In this document: piece by piece, positions 34,625 through 41,839 of the stretch
How the letters are laid out: the number at the start of each line of letters is the position of its first letter
How positions within the stretch are numbered: position 1 is the stretch's first letter
Assembly: GCA_046565505.1 (NCBI GenBank)
Contig: JBKHYJ010000084.1
Location: forward strand, 1-44,317
DNA length: 44,317 bases
Reading direction: 5' to 3'
DNA from: JBKHYJ01 sp046565505
GTDB taxonomy: Bacteria; Acidobacteriota; Blastocatellia; UBA7656
Notes under the pieces: generated by a model
Seen by the model: the letters and a program-made list of their open reading frames with translations, nothing else
Told to the model about the DNA's origin: nothing
The model's database searches: none
Translations under genes and position numbers: made by a program

Positions 34625-35332
34625 CTACACCTCCGTGCCTGGCGGGTAGGCGAAGCCGCATCCTACTATACGCCAGCCTCCCGCACCACGCAGAAGCTCA
34701 AGATTGACGATCATTCCGACGCCGACCAGACCCGCCACGCCTTCGGGGAATATGATCGGCCATATGCGCTCTTCCGAGATCACATCCTCGGCTTCGGCCA
34801 TCGTCGTTTCTACGCGCGTGATTCGGAAGTACCCGTCGATGGCCCCGGCCTCTCCGGGCGCGCCCAGGTCGTACTGGCTCTGGCCGCCTTCGTCGAACGA
34901 GGTCAGAAATTCGGGGAAGGTGAACGCGCCGCCGCGCCCTCGAAGCTCCTTTGAAAGCCCCTCGGCCAGCCGAATCGCGCTCGGGATGCTTTGCTCAAGC
35001 TCTACCAGAATGGGCAAACATTCGCGGGCTAGTCTTGCGCCGCTGTGTTCATCGGCCCACCGGAAGAAGTCGGCCAGTGAGCCGACCAAAGCCCCAGGCT
35101 CGGGGGCATGCGAGGTCTGGGACTTCTCGACGTACCAACGCGCCAGGAAGTCACGCAGCCGCCCGGGGGTCACGTCTTCGAGCGGGCGCGAGTCGGAAAA
35201 ATAGGAGGTCAGAAGCTCAAGCGATTGGGCAAGCGTCCGGGGCCGAAGGTGTGATTCGCGCGAGCTTTCGGCGGACGCTTCTACCTGCGCGGCTCGTCCA
35301 AGGAACTTTGACGTCGCCTCGCCGAGCGTCAT
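34625..35332 (-). CDS. Unrecognised protein with a SAM-like helical N-terminus, 235 aa
   Basis: Not a family I recognise. Residues about 30-95 (RTLAQSLELLTSYF, LEDVTPGRLRDFLARWYVEK, SLADFFRWADE) have the helical spacing of the core-binding SAM-like domain found before tyrosine-recombinase catalytic domains, but no R..H..R..Y catalytic part follows. The C-terminal half (about 145-230) is beta-rich and ends YPPGTEV. Its start ATG overlaps the upstream stop by 4 nt (35329-35332), so it is translated with the 487-aa partner and probably works with it. Alternative: an uncharacterised helper or inhibitor of that partner. Confidence 0.8.
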   Translation of the reverse strand: MTLGEATSKFLGRAAQVEASAESSRESHLRPRTLAQSLELLTSYFSDSRPLEDVTPGRLRDFLARWYVEKSQTSHAPEPGALVGSLADFFRWADEHSGARLARECLPILVELEQSIPSAIRLAEGLSKELRGRGGAFTFPEFLTSFDEGGQSQYDLGAPGEAGAIDGYFRITRVETTMAEAEDVISEERIWPIIFPEGVAGLVGVGMIVNLELLRGAGGWRIVGCGFAYPPGTEV

Positions 35333-36792
35333 CGCTTCCTGGCGGATACGCTCTTGCGCGCGCTGCCTTTGCCGGCCGCGCTCTTGCCCTTTGTCGCGGC
35401 CTTACCTCTGGCCGCGGATTTTGAGGCGGGGGATTTTGAGGCGGCCGATTTTCGGGCTGCCGATTTTGACGCCGCTGATTTTGACGCCGTGATCTTAGCC
35501 CGGGCGGCGCCCGCTTTTTTGGCCTGCGGCCGGGGCTTTTTCTTCGCAGGTTGTTTCTTTGACGCCGCGGCCTTCGCCTTAGCGCCGGCCGCTTTCTTGG
35601 CGCCCGCCTTGGGCGCGGTCTTAACCCGGGACGATTCAGAGCCGTTGCCGTTGAACAAGTCCCATAGCTGTTGCTCGTCCTTCAAATCGTCGAGCCCATC
35701 AACCGGCTGCTTGTAATGAAGTAACATAGCATACAAGTGCTCAATAGAGAACGAATCGTCCCCTATCAGCCTGCGGAGAATTACCTCGACCCGATCAGGG
35801 ACCTGCTCGGCCAACCGCTCGAAGGCGACGATCGGGATGTCCGGGTCTTTAATGTATTTCCACATCAGGTCTTCCCAGCCCGGCATGGCCGCATCCGGCT
35901 CGTCGGAAACGAAGATCCGCCTGAAGTTGCCGAAGTCGGGCAGCAACACTATGCCGTCGAAATCGTCGCACAGTATAGTCACTTCGCCGACGCCCGCCAG
36001 CGGGATCGGGAGCGGGGGCATCTCCGGCACGTTAAGCTCGCGCCCGAACTCTTGCAGGAATCTCTCGGCTGCCGTGAGCCCCGTCTCCGGGTCGCGGCGC
36101 TGCGTGAACAAGAAGTTCTGGAACTTTTGCAGCGTCATCTGAAGCTCGCCCGACGGCACGGTGAGCTCGTCGCAGCCGAAGAGCTCGCAGAACGCGTTGA
36201 CCTGTTCGCGCTGGGCGTTCTCTATGGCCTCGGGCGAGTCGAGCGCCTCTAGCGCGCGGCGCATCTCTAGCGCCTCCATAGCCGATTGCCTGTCGGGCAT
36301 TATGAATTGAAGGCCCGAGAAAATGAAGCGGCCGTTGAGCGGCAGCAGCCTCGCGGCGATGAACTGCCCCCGCTTGAGCGGCGTCTCGTCTAAAGGCTTG
36401 GCGGTCGTGACGGCGAAGCTTTCTCCGCCATCAAGCTCTTCGAGGCTGATCGCGTTCTTATTGACGGAGCGAATCTCGAACACGCTGTTAACGGAATCCT
36501 GCCAGTCGAGCAGCGTGTCCTGATCTTCCTCGCTCAAGTCCGCGCGCGATTCCAGGAAGTAATCAATCACACCTTCACCCTGCTCGTCGAACCAGTCGAA
36601 CAGGAACCAGTCGAGCACGCTCTCGGCTTCGTTTTCGTCGGCGGGGGTGGAGAGTTCAAAAAATAGCTGGTGCTGGCGTTGGTACTCATCTTTCAATAAC
36701 CCCGACGTGGCGAACTCCACGAGCTCGTGCTTGAGTCGTTCGGCGCGTTCCAGTTCGGTCTGCGCCTGGGTTGATTGAGAAGCTGATGACAT
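35329..36792 (-). CDS. Unrecognised acidic protein with histone-H1-like Lys/Ala/Ser tail, 487 aa
   Basis: The first ~390 residues are acidic and soluble with no signal peptide; an early block LDWFLFDWFDE (about residue 57) and PVDGLDDLKDEQQLWDLF near the end of this part stand out. From about 405 to 487 the protein becomes a basic tail of Lys, Ala, Ser and Arg, including six tandem pentapeptides of the K-S-A-A-S/R type. Such tails bind DNA or RNA in histone-H1-like bacterial proteins. I chose ATG 36792 because AAGGAGGG lies directly upstream; the frame opens 11 codons earlier without support. It has a strong promoter (36842-36871) and is the first gene of a pair with the 235-aa protein. Function unknown; a nucleoid or nucleic-acid role is inference. 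Confidence 0.82.
   Translation of the reverse strand: MSSASQSTQAQTELERAERLKHELVEFATSGLLKDEYQRQHQLFFELSTPADENEAESVLDWFLFDWFDEQGEGVIDYFLESRADLSEEDQDTLLDWQDSVNSVFEIRSVNKNAISLEELDGGESFAVTTAKPLDETPLKRGQFIAARLLPLNGRFIFSGLQFIMPDRQSAMEALEMRRALEALDSPEAIENAQREQVNAFCELFGCDELTVPSGELQMTLQKFQNFLFTQRRDPETGLTAAERFLQEFGRELNVPEMPPLPIPLAGVGEVTILCDDFDGIVLLPDFGNFRRIFVSDEPDAAMPGWEDLMWKYIKDPDIPIVAFERLAEQVPDRVEVILRRLIGDDSFSIEHLYAMLLHYKQPVDGLDDLKDEQQLWDLFNGNGSESSRVKTAPKAGAKKAAGAKAKAAASKKQPAKKKPRPQAKKAGAARAKITASKSAASKSAARKSAASKSPASKSAARGKAATKGKSAAGKGSARKSVSARKR
35407..35496 (-). repeat. In-frame 15-bp tandem repeat, 6 units (KSAAS-type pentapeptide)
   Basis: Six units with an exact period of 15 bp. The peptide units on the minus strand are KITAS, KSAAS, KSAAR, KSAAS, KSPAS and KSAAR. 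Copy-number change keeps the frame, so the tail length can vary between strains. Confidence 0.85.
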
Positions 36793-36841
36793 AACGCCCT
36801 CCTTGCCTTCGCACCGATGGGTCAATCAAGCGGCCTCAGAA

Positions 36842-36871
36842 ATTCTATGCCGCCGCTTCGAGCTAAGTCAA
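36842..36871 (-). promoter_or_regulatory. Sigma70-type promoter of the 487-aa/235-aa gene pair
   Basis: Minus strand: TTGACT (36871-36866), 18-nt spacer, TAGAAT (36847-36842), five of six matches in each box. It gives a leader of about 43 nt with the AAGGAGGG ribosome site before ATG 36792. Confidence 0.65.
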
Positions 36872-36960
36872 CACTAAGGAGGGCGGGCCGGTCCGCATGG
36901 CTGGCGGCCCGGCACGCGGGCGGCGGGCTCAGGCCACGAAACGGGCTCCCGGAGCCAGTT

Positions 36961-37827
36961 TCAAGCGGTCAGTAATTCAGGTTCGGGCCTCAGACCTTCC
37001 GCCGCCGGGCCGCGTATCCTGCCCGCCGCCTCCAGCGCGGCGCGGCTAAGGTAAGGGTCAGGCGAGCGCTGCGCGCGTTCGAGCGCGGGGAGCGCGGAAG
37101 GCTCGCCTATCAGGCCGAGGGCGGTCGCCGCCTGGCGCTTCACTTCTTGATCTTTGTCTGAGGTGAGTAGCATGACCAGCTTCGGCACGGCCTGCGCGGA
37201 GGCCCGCCCGTTCGCGCCGAGGGCGCGGGCCGCCTGCGCACGGACGAAGTCCTGCTTGTCGGCGAGCGCGCCGATGAGCGCGGGGACGGCCGCCGCGTCC
37301 TGGTACTGACCGAGCGCGAAAGCCGCCGCGCCCCGGACCTCGATATCTTTGTCCTTGAGGGCCGCGGTGAGGGCCGCCGTCGCGCCGGCGCTGCGGAGGC
37401 GGCCGAGGCCGTAAGCGGCGGCCTTGCGCACGAATGGCTTTTTATCTTGCGCGAGCCGGGCGGCGACGGGCGCGACCGCCGAGGGGTCGCCCAGCGCCGC
37501 GAGCCCCGCGATCGCATGCGCGCGTACCCGCTCTGACGAATCATTCAGCGCGGACGTGAGCGCGGGCGCGGCCGCGGAATTTTCGAGCGCGGCGAGCATC
37601 AGCACCGCTTCGCGCCGCTTCTCTTCATCGGGTGAAGTCAGTTGATTTGCCAGGCGGGAGATTTCAGAGTCGGCCTCACGCGAAGGCGCGCCGCCGGCTT
37701 GATAGGCGACGGGCGTGGGCCTTCGCGGGCTTTCACAATCCGCGGCCGGAGCTGAAAAGAAAGAGGCGGTGACAATGAAAGATGCAATTACTGTGAGGAT
37801 GACGGTCGAACATGGTATCTGGAGCAA
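36961..37827 (-). CDS. Secreted HEAT-repeat (PBS-lyase type) protein, 288 aa
   Basis: Signal-peptide-like N-terminus (about 8-29), then five to six ~31-residue HEAT repeats with the pattern VRAHAIAGLAALGDPSAV, VRKAAAYGLGRLRSAGA, VRGAAAFALGQYQDAAA, VRAQAARALGANG and VKRQAATALGLIGEPSA. HEAT arrays act as protein-binding scaffolds; no enzyme function is implied. The only available start is TTG 37827, since an in-frame TAG lies 24 nt upstream; GGGG precedes it. It begins 21 nt after the stop of the 90-aa gene, so both form an operon. Confidence 0.88.
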   Translation of the reverse strand: MLQIPCSTVILTVIASFIVTASFFSAPAADCESPRRPTPVAYQAGGAPSREADSEISRLANQLTSPDEEKRREAVLMLAALENSAAAPALTSALNDSSERVRAHAIAGLAALGDPSAVAPVAARLAQDKKPFVRKAAAYGLGRLRSAGATAALTAALKDKDIEVRGAAAFALGQYQDAAAVPALIGALADKQDFVRAQAARALGANGRASAQAVPKLVMLLTSDKDQEVKRQAATALGLIGEPSALPALERAQRSPDPYLSRAALEAAGRIRGPAAEGLRPEPELLTA

Positions 37828-37848
37828 AGAGTTTTTCCCCGGCTGACT

Positions 37849-38121
37849 CTAATTAGGTTTTCTTGACGCGGCGAACATGGCGGCGCGATTATCGGCCCTG
37901 CGCCTGACCCGGTCCCACTCCGAGACGACGCGCGCGCGCCTGTTTTCGAGTGCGTCGACGAGCAGGTTCATCAACTCGTCATCGAACAGGTCGGGCTTGT
38001 TGGCCTGTTCGCGCAACGACTCCATGATGTTTATGTAATCTAGGACCTCCGAGATTTCGGCGTCGGTCAAAGTCTCTGCCTTGCGCTTGAGCACCTGGCG
38101 ATTGGCAGTCCTGTCTCCCAT
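37849..38121 (-). CDS. Small protein of unknown function, 90 aa
   Basis: Cytoplasmic, charged, predicted all-helical; no recognised family. The segment TLTDAEISEVLDYINIMESL (about 18-37) is the most characteristic: such a short acidic helix block occurs in small DNA-associated or antitoxin-like proteins, but there is no toxin gene next to it. I chose ATG 38121 because AAGGAGGTG is ideally placed before it; the frame is open 12 codons further up. First gene of an operon with the HEAT-repeat protein. Confidence 0.75.
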   Translation of the reverse strand: MGDRTANRQVLKRKAETLTDAEISEVLDYINIMESLREQANKPDLFDDELMNLLVDALENRRARVVSEWDRVRRRADNRAAMFAASRKPN

Positions 38122-38218
38122 CGTACACCTCCTTAGAGTGACGGCAGGATTGACCACCGAGGGTGGGTTTCATCCCGCTGGAGGACTATCTTCTGTTGTT
38201 CGTGAGACGCAGCCCACG

Positions 38219-38247
38219 ATATTACTCATAGAAGCTGTTTCATCCAA
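38219..38247 (-). promoter_or_regulatory. Weak promoter candidate of the 90-aa/HEAT operon
   Basis: Minus strand: TTGGAT (38247-38242), 17-nt spacer, TAATAT (38224-38219), four of six matches in each box. The leader would be about 90 nt. Confidence 0.3.
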
Positions 38248-38385
38248 CCTTATCGTTTTTTTTCAGATGCGCTCATCATAGCCGAAGGCCCTGGCCAAAT
38301 CAAGCCTGCGCGCCGGCCGCCTCGCCCCTGCCGGGCGAGGCACGCGGGCGGGGTCGCGAATCAGTAACCCGCAATCCGCAATCGG

Positions 38386-38415
38386 TTGACACCCTTTGCG
38401 ACCGCCGCCTAGAAT
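38386..38415 (+). promoter_or_regulatory. Sigma70-type promoter of the small membrane-protein operon
   Basis: TTGACA (38386-38391, consensus), 18-nt spacer, TAGAAT (38410-38415). The leader is about 25 nt and carries AAGGAG (38435-38440) ahead of the TTG start. The layout is the same as the promoter at 36842-36871. Confidence 0.7.
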
Positions 38416-38446
38416 TGCTCTCTGAAGACCCACTAAGGAGCATGCC

Positions 38447-38929
38447 TTGCGACCGAGAGACGGATTGACGGACGAAATCGCCGCCCAGACTTACCCGGAC
38501 CGCCCAATCATTGTAGACGAGCTGAGACCCTATTCGGCCGTCCGCAGGATCCTGGCCGTGATAGCCGCGTGGCTCGTCCCGGGGGGGGGCCACCTCGTGC
38601 TCGGTCGCTTCGGCCGCGCGGCGCTTTTCTTTGTAACCATAGTCGGGGCGTTCGCGCTAGGCCTCGCGCTGCATGGGCGGCTTTTCTGGCCCACTCCGAA
38701 CGAGACTCAGTCGTTTCCGTATTACGACCTGATCACTGTTCTGTGGTTCTTCGCACAGATCGGGTCGGGCCTCTGTTACGTAGTTTCATACGCCCTTGGC
38801 CTGGGTACGAACCCGATGCCCGAGGCGGCCACCTTTGAATATGGCAACACGTTCATGTTTTTGGCGGGCCTTCTGAATTACCTTGTGATGCACGACGCGT
38901 TCGACATCGGGGCCGGGAGGAAACGCTGA
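38447..38929 (+). CDS. Small multi-pass membrane protein (DUF6677-like), 160 aa
   Basis: Start TTG 38447 is fixed by AAGGAG 6 nt upstream; the ATG at 38442 is in another frame and soon stops. Three to four hydrophobic segments: about 35-55 (ILAVIAAWLVPGGGHLVLG), 59-76, 95-115 and 135-150 (NTFMFLAGLLNYLVMHDAFDI). The WLVPGGGHLVLGR and GLLNYLVMHDAFDI blocks recall the DUF6677 proteins of Acidobacteriota; this is from memory and not checked. Function unknown. Its stop overlaps the next start as TGATG, so it is coupled to a 57-aa membrane protein. Confidence 0.82.
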   Translation: MRPRDGLTDEIAAQTYPDRPIIVDELRPYSAVRRILAVIAAWLVPGGGHLVLGRFGRAALFFVTIVGAFALGLALHGRLFWPTPNETQSFPYYDLITVLWFFAQIGSGLCYVVSYALGLGTNPMPEAATFEYGNTFMFLAGLLNYLVMHDAFDIGAGRKR

Positions 38930-39102
38930 TGCATGTTTTGATGATGACGCTTTATGCCGCGATAGCCGCGACGGTCCTTGCCGCCGTAGAGCCGAAGCCG
39001 GAAACTCCCCGCCACCGCCTCCTGCATGGCCTGAAGATTTTCGGCGCGTTCCTGGGCATAGGCCTGTTGCTTTCGTGGATTCTATTCCCGCTGCCCTGGT
39101 GA
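38929..39102 (+). CDS. 57-aa two-helix membrane protein
   Basis: ATG 38929 shares its A with the upstream TGA stop (TGATG) and has GGGAGG about 7 nt upstream inside the previous gene. The product has two hydrophobic segments (about 3-20 and 36-54) joined by a short basic, Pro-rich loop (EPKPETPRHR), and ends LFPLPW. Overlap, ribosome site and membrane character support it as a real gene. Probably a small partner of the 160-aa membrane protein; function unknown. Confidence 0.75.
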   Translation: MHVLMMTLYAAIAATVLAAVEPKPETPRHRLLHGLKIFGAFLGIGLLLSWILFPLPW

Positions 39103-39121
39103 ACTGGCCCGCGGCCCACTT

Positions 39122-39685
39122 ATGAAAGCAGCATTCATTATATATGACGGGATGACGGCGCTTGATTTCGTCGGCGCTTACGACGCGCTCACGCGGCTCA
39201 AGACCATGAGCCTGGTGCCCGACTTCGGGTGGGAGGTCTGCGCCCACACGGAACAGGTGACAGACGGCAGCGGCCTTCGATTCGTGCCTACCGTGGTGGG
39301 CGGCGGGCTGCAAGACTTTGACCTCGTCGTCGTCCCGGGGGGCTATGGCTCAAGGCGGCTGGCGCGCGATGGGGAGTTCATTCTCTGGCTCAAATCGTCG
39401 GAAAGGTGCGGGCTAAAAACCTCGGTTTGCACGGGCTCCGTACTGCTCGGGGCCGCAGGTTTTTTGAGGGGTAGGAAGGCCACGACGCATCGCAGCGCGT
39501 TCGACGAGCTCCGGCCCTTTTGCCGGACCGTCGTCGATGAGAGAGTGGTCGATGAGGGTGACGTTATCACGGCCCGCGGCGTCGCCTCCTCGATAGACCT
39601 CGGGCTATACCTCTGCGAAAAGCTGGCCGGGCGCGAGGCGCGCGAGCGCATTCAGCGCCAGATGGATTACCAATCATCTACATAG
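39122..39685 (+). CDS. DJ-1/PfpI-family protein, isonitrile-hydratase-like, 187 aa
   Basis: Cytoplasmic alpha/beta protein with the nucleophile-elbow cysteine C103 followed by T104 in SVCTGSVLLGAAGFL. D15 in ALDFVGA corresponds to the Asp of Pseudomonas isocyanide hydratase (InhA: Asp17, Cys101, Thr102), and THRSAFDEL after the elbow is also typical. This points to the InhA branch rather than to the PfpI proteases, though hydratase activity cannot be taken as given. ATG 39122, 19 nt after the 57-aa gene, no ribosome site visible. Confidence 0.88.
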   Translation: MKAAFIIYDGMTALDFVGAYDALTRLKTMSLVPDFGWEVCAHTEQVTDGSGLRFVPTVVGGGLQDFDLVVVPGGYGSRRLARDGEFILWLKSSERCGLKTSVCTGSVLLGAAGFLRGRKATTHRSAFDELRPFCRTVVDERVVDEGDVITARGVASSIDLGLYLCEKLAGREARERIQRQMDYQSST

Positions 39686-39719
39686 CGGCTCGCGGCCAGG
39701 TCATCCTGCTAATCGATGG

Positions 39720-39751
39720 GGCGAGGTCGCCGGGGCGGGGCGACTTTCGCC
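39720..39751 (+). terminator. Possible terminator hairpin after the PfpI-like gene
   Basis: GGCGAGGTCGCC (39720-39731) pairs with GGCGACTTTCGCC (39739-39751) with one bulge, loop 7 nt, 35 nt past the stop. Only a short, interrupted T-rich stretch (CTTATTTG) follows. Confidence 0.35.
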
Positions 39752-39767
39752 GGCAGCTTATTTGACC

Positions 39768-39796
39768 TTGACTTGGATTCGGATGCCGCATAAAAT
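39768..39796 (+). promoter_or_regulatory. Sigma70-type promoter of the FHA-protease/kinase module
   Basis: TTGACT (39768-39773), 17-nt spacer, TAAAAT (39791-39796), five of six in each box. Transcription would begin near 39803, about 240 nt ahead of ATG 40042. Confidence 0.65.
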
Positions 39797-40041
39797 CCCG
39801 CCACTTTGTATAGTTACTTCACGCCGGCCTGCTCTTAAATTGAATGGTTGCGGTTGAAGTAAATCTGATCTTATTAAGTGGTACGAACAAGGGGCTGTAG
39901 ATTACGAACAGGGAGGCAGGAGCGAACGCGACCGCTCGACGGGCATGCTGCCGGAGCCAACCTCACCTTCTCGATGTTTTAGTCCCCGTTTGCTTTCGTG
40001 CTATAGCTACCTCACTACGAAGGCTCGAAAAGGAGACTGAT

Positions 40042-41775
40042 ATGGAGCGAATTGTTCTCAGGCATCTAAGCGGCTCGAAGGCTAACCAGGTTGAAGAGTT
40101 CCCGCTGAATTATTTTAAGGAGCTGGTGTTCGGGCGCGACCCTTCGTCGTCGGTCAAGTATGACCCGGACAGAGATGACCTCGTGGGCCGCCAGCACGCC
40201 AAGCTCGCGCAAGACCCGGGCGACCCGTCGCAGTTCATACTGACGGACCTCAACAGCCGCAATGGCACCTTCGTCAACCGGCAGAGGATCGTCGGCACGG
40301 TAAGGATCGGGCCGGGCGATACCGTGCAGTTCGGCGCGGGCGGGCCGGAATTTCAGTTCGACCTGGAGCCGCGCCCGCAGGGGCTCCGCCCGACGCGGAT
40401 GGGCGAGGGGGGCACGGCCGGTTTGGGCTCCGCCCTCCCGACGACGCCGCCGACAAGGATGGGGGCGCAGTCGCCTTCGGCCATGTCGCCTGTCGCGCCC
40501 GGGCCTACCATGCCCGCCTCCGGGCAGGTGGGCAAGGCCACCGTCGAGCGCATGATAATGCAGAGCAGCAAGCAGTCGAAAAGCCTGGTCATCATAGGCG
40601 GGATCGCGCTCGTAGTGATAATTGCGATCGTCGCGGGCGTTTTGATCTATCACCAGATATCATCTAACAGGCAGATAGCCAGCGACACCAAGAGCGCCCT
40701 GGACGCGGCCGAGGCCGGGCGCCCGATGACCCCGGCCGAGATTGCCAAGAATTACACGAACTCTGTGGTCTATATCGAAGCAGGCTGGAAACTCATATAC
40801 ACGCGCTCGGGCGGCCAGGTCTATCACCAGTACATCCCGAATCAATACCGCGATAAAGAAGGCAATCTGAGAAGAATCTATAACGACGGCCGCTCCGTCA
40901 TAGCGACCTACGTTCTGGTAAACCAGAACACGGTCGAGCCGCTCCTGACGCTCAACGCCAATCAAGGCCCGCCGATAGGCGGCGAGCACACCGGGTCAGG
41001 CTTCACCGTCACAAGCGACGGCTTCGTGCTGACGAACCGCCACGTGGCCGCGACCTGGCGGACCAGCTACCAGTTCCCGCAGTCGGCCACGCCGGGCGTC
41101 GTGATCCAGAACGGGGAGATTTATTTCAAGCCCGATGGGACGCCGCTGCTGGTCGAAGCCCCGACCAACTGGGTCCCCTCCGAGACGAAGCAGGCCGGGC
41201 AGTCGCTCCAGGGCGGCTTCGAGGGAAGGAACGATTACCTCAACGTCACGTTCGCCAAAAACGAGCTTCGCATCCCCGGCAAGCTCGCGCGCGTGTCGGA
41301 CCGCCACGACGCGGCGATGATAAAGATCGACGTGCCAGAGTCCGTGCCCAAGGTCGAGCTTAACGACAACTACGACACGATAAAACCCGGCGACAACGCC
41401 ATAGTCCTCGGCTACCCTGGCATATCGCCTCCAGTCTACGGGGTGATCCGCTCTCAGGACGTTTTCAACCGCGAGTCGCAGGTCAAGATAATCCCCGACC
41501 CGTCCATAAGCGTCGGCAACATCGGGCGGGTGATCCGCGGCGGCAGCGACAGCGAGGGCGCCAACAAGGACCTGATCGTGAGCGGCTTCGGCGACGCCTA
41601 CCAGTTGACTATTAACTCTACGGGCGCGGGCAACAGCGGGGGGCCAGTCTTCGACGACCGCGGCCGCATCACGGGCATCTTTTTTGCCGGGGGCACGTCG
41701 GGCGGCGCTTCGGTCACTTACGCCGTGCCGATCCGCTACGGCAAAGAACTCATGAGCGTGACCTCCATCAAGTAG
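40042..41775 (+). CDS. Transmembrane FHA-domain protein with trypsin-like (HtrA-type) serine protease, 577 aa
   Basis: N-terminal FHA domain (about 8-106; GRDPSSS, GRQHAKL, LTDLNSRNGTFVN), which binds phosphothreonine. A Pro/Gly-rich linker leads to one transmembrane helix (about 179-201, SLVIIGGIALVVIIAIVAG), then an extracytoplasmic chymotrypsin-fold protease with the triad H334 (LTNRHVA), D423 (DRHDAAMIKID) and S532 (GAGNSGGPV). No PDZ domain follows. The layout suggests that phosphorylation inside the cell is sensed by the FHA domain and coupled to proteolysis outside. ATG 40042 has AAGGAG 7 nt upstream. It heads a module with two kinases and a phosphatase. Confidence 0.93.
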   Translation: MERIVLRHLSGSKANQVEEFPLNYFKELVFGRDPSSSVKYDPDRDDLVGRQHAKLAQDPGDPSQFILTDLNSRNGTFVNRQRIVGTVRIGPGDTVQFGAGGPEFQFDLEPRPQGLRPTRMGEGGTAGLGSALPTTPPTRMGAQSPSAMSPVAPGPTMPASGQVGKATVERMIMQSSKQSKSLVIIGGIALVVIIAIVAGVLIYHQISSNRQIASDTKSALDAAEAGRPMTPAEIAKNYTNSVVYIEAGWKLIYTRSGGQVYHQYIPNQYRDKEGNLRRIYNDGRSVIATYVLVNQNTVEPLLTLNANQGPPIGGEHTGSGFTVTSDGFVLTNRHVAATWRTSYQFPQSATPGVVIQNGEIYFKPDGTPLLVEAPTNWVPSETKQAGQSLQGGFEGRNDYLNVTFAKNELRIPGKLARVSDRHDAAMIKIDVPESVPKVELNDNYDTIKPGDNAIVLGYPGISPPVYGVIRSQDVFNRESQVKIIPDPSISVGNIGRVIRGGSDSEGANKDLIVSGFGDAYQLTINSTGAGNSGGPVFDDRGRITGIFFAGGTSGGASVTYAVPIRYGKELMSVTSIK

Positions 41776-41839
41776 CCGGCGGCCGATGCGCCGCGCGGAC
41801 GAGGGGCGCCGGCCCGCCCGGCGCCCCGCCGAAGAAACG

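Larger units (their letters stand above)
38122..38446. other. Divergent intergenic region
   Basis: 325 nt between the 90-aa gene (minus) and the membrane-protein pair (plus). It holds a promoter candidate for each side and a GC hairpin CCTCGCCC/GGGCGAGG (38320-38327 with 38333-38340) without T tract. No coding frame looks real. Confidence 0.6.
39686..40041. other. Intergenic region ahead of the phosphorylation module
   Basis: 356 nt holding a hairpin at its left end and the promoter at 39768-39796. The remaining ~240 nt would be a long 5' leader of the FHA-protease gene; no clear riboswitch or reading frame was recognised in it. Confidence 0.6.

Noticed and set aside
38320..38340. 8-bp GC hairpin before the small membrane-protein promoter
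   Set aside because: No T tract and not next to a stop codon; not a convincing terminator.
41786..41839. Upstream ATG for the PEGA kinase
   Set aside because: Adds 18 Arg/Ala/Pro/Glu-rich residues not expected in Hanks kinases; no ribosome site.
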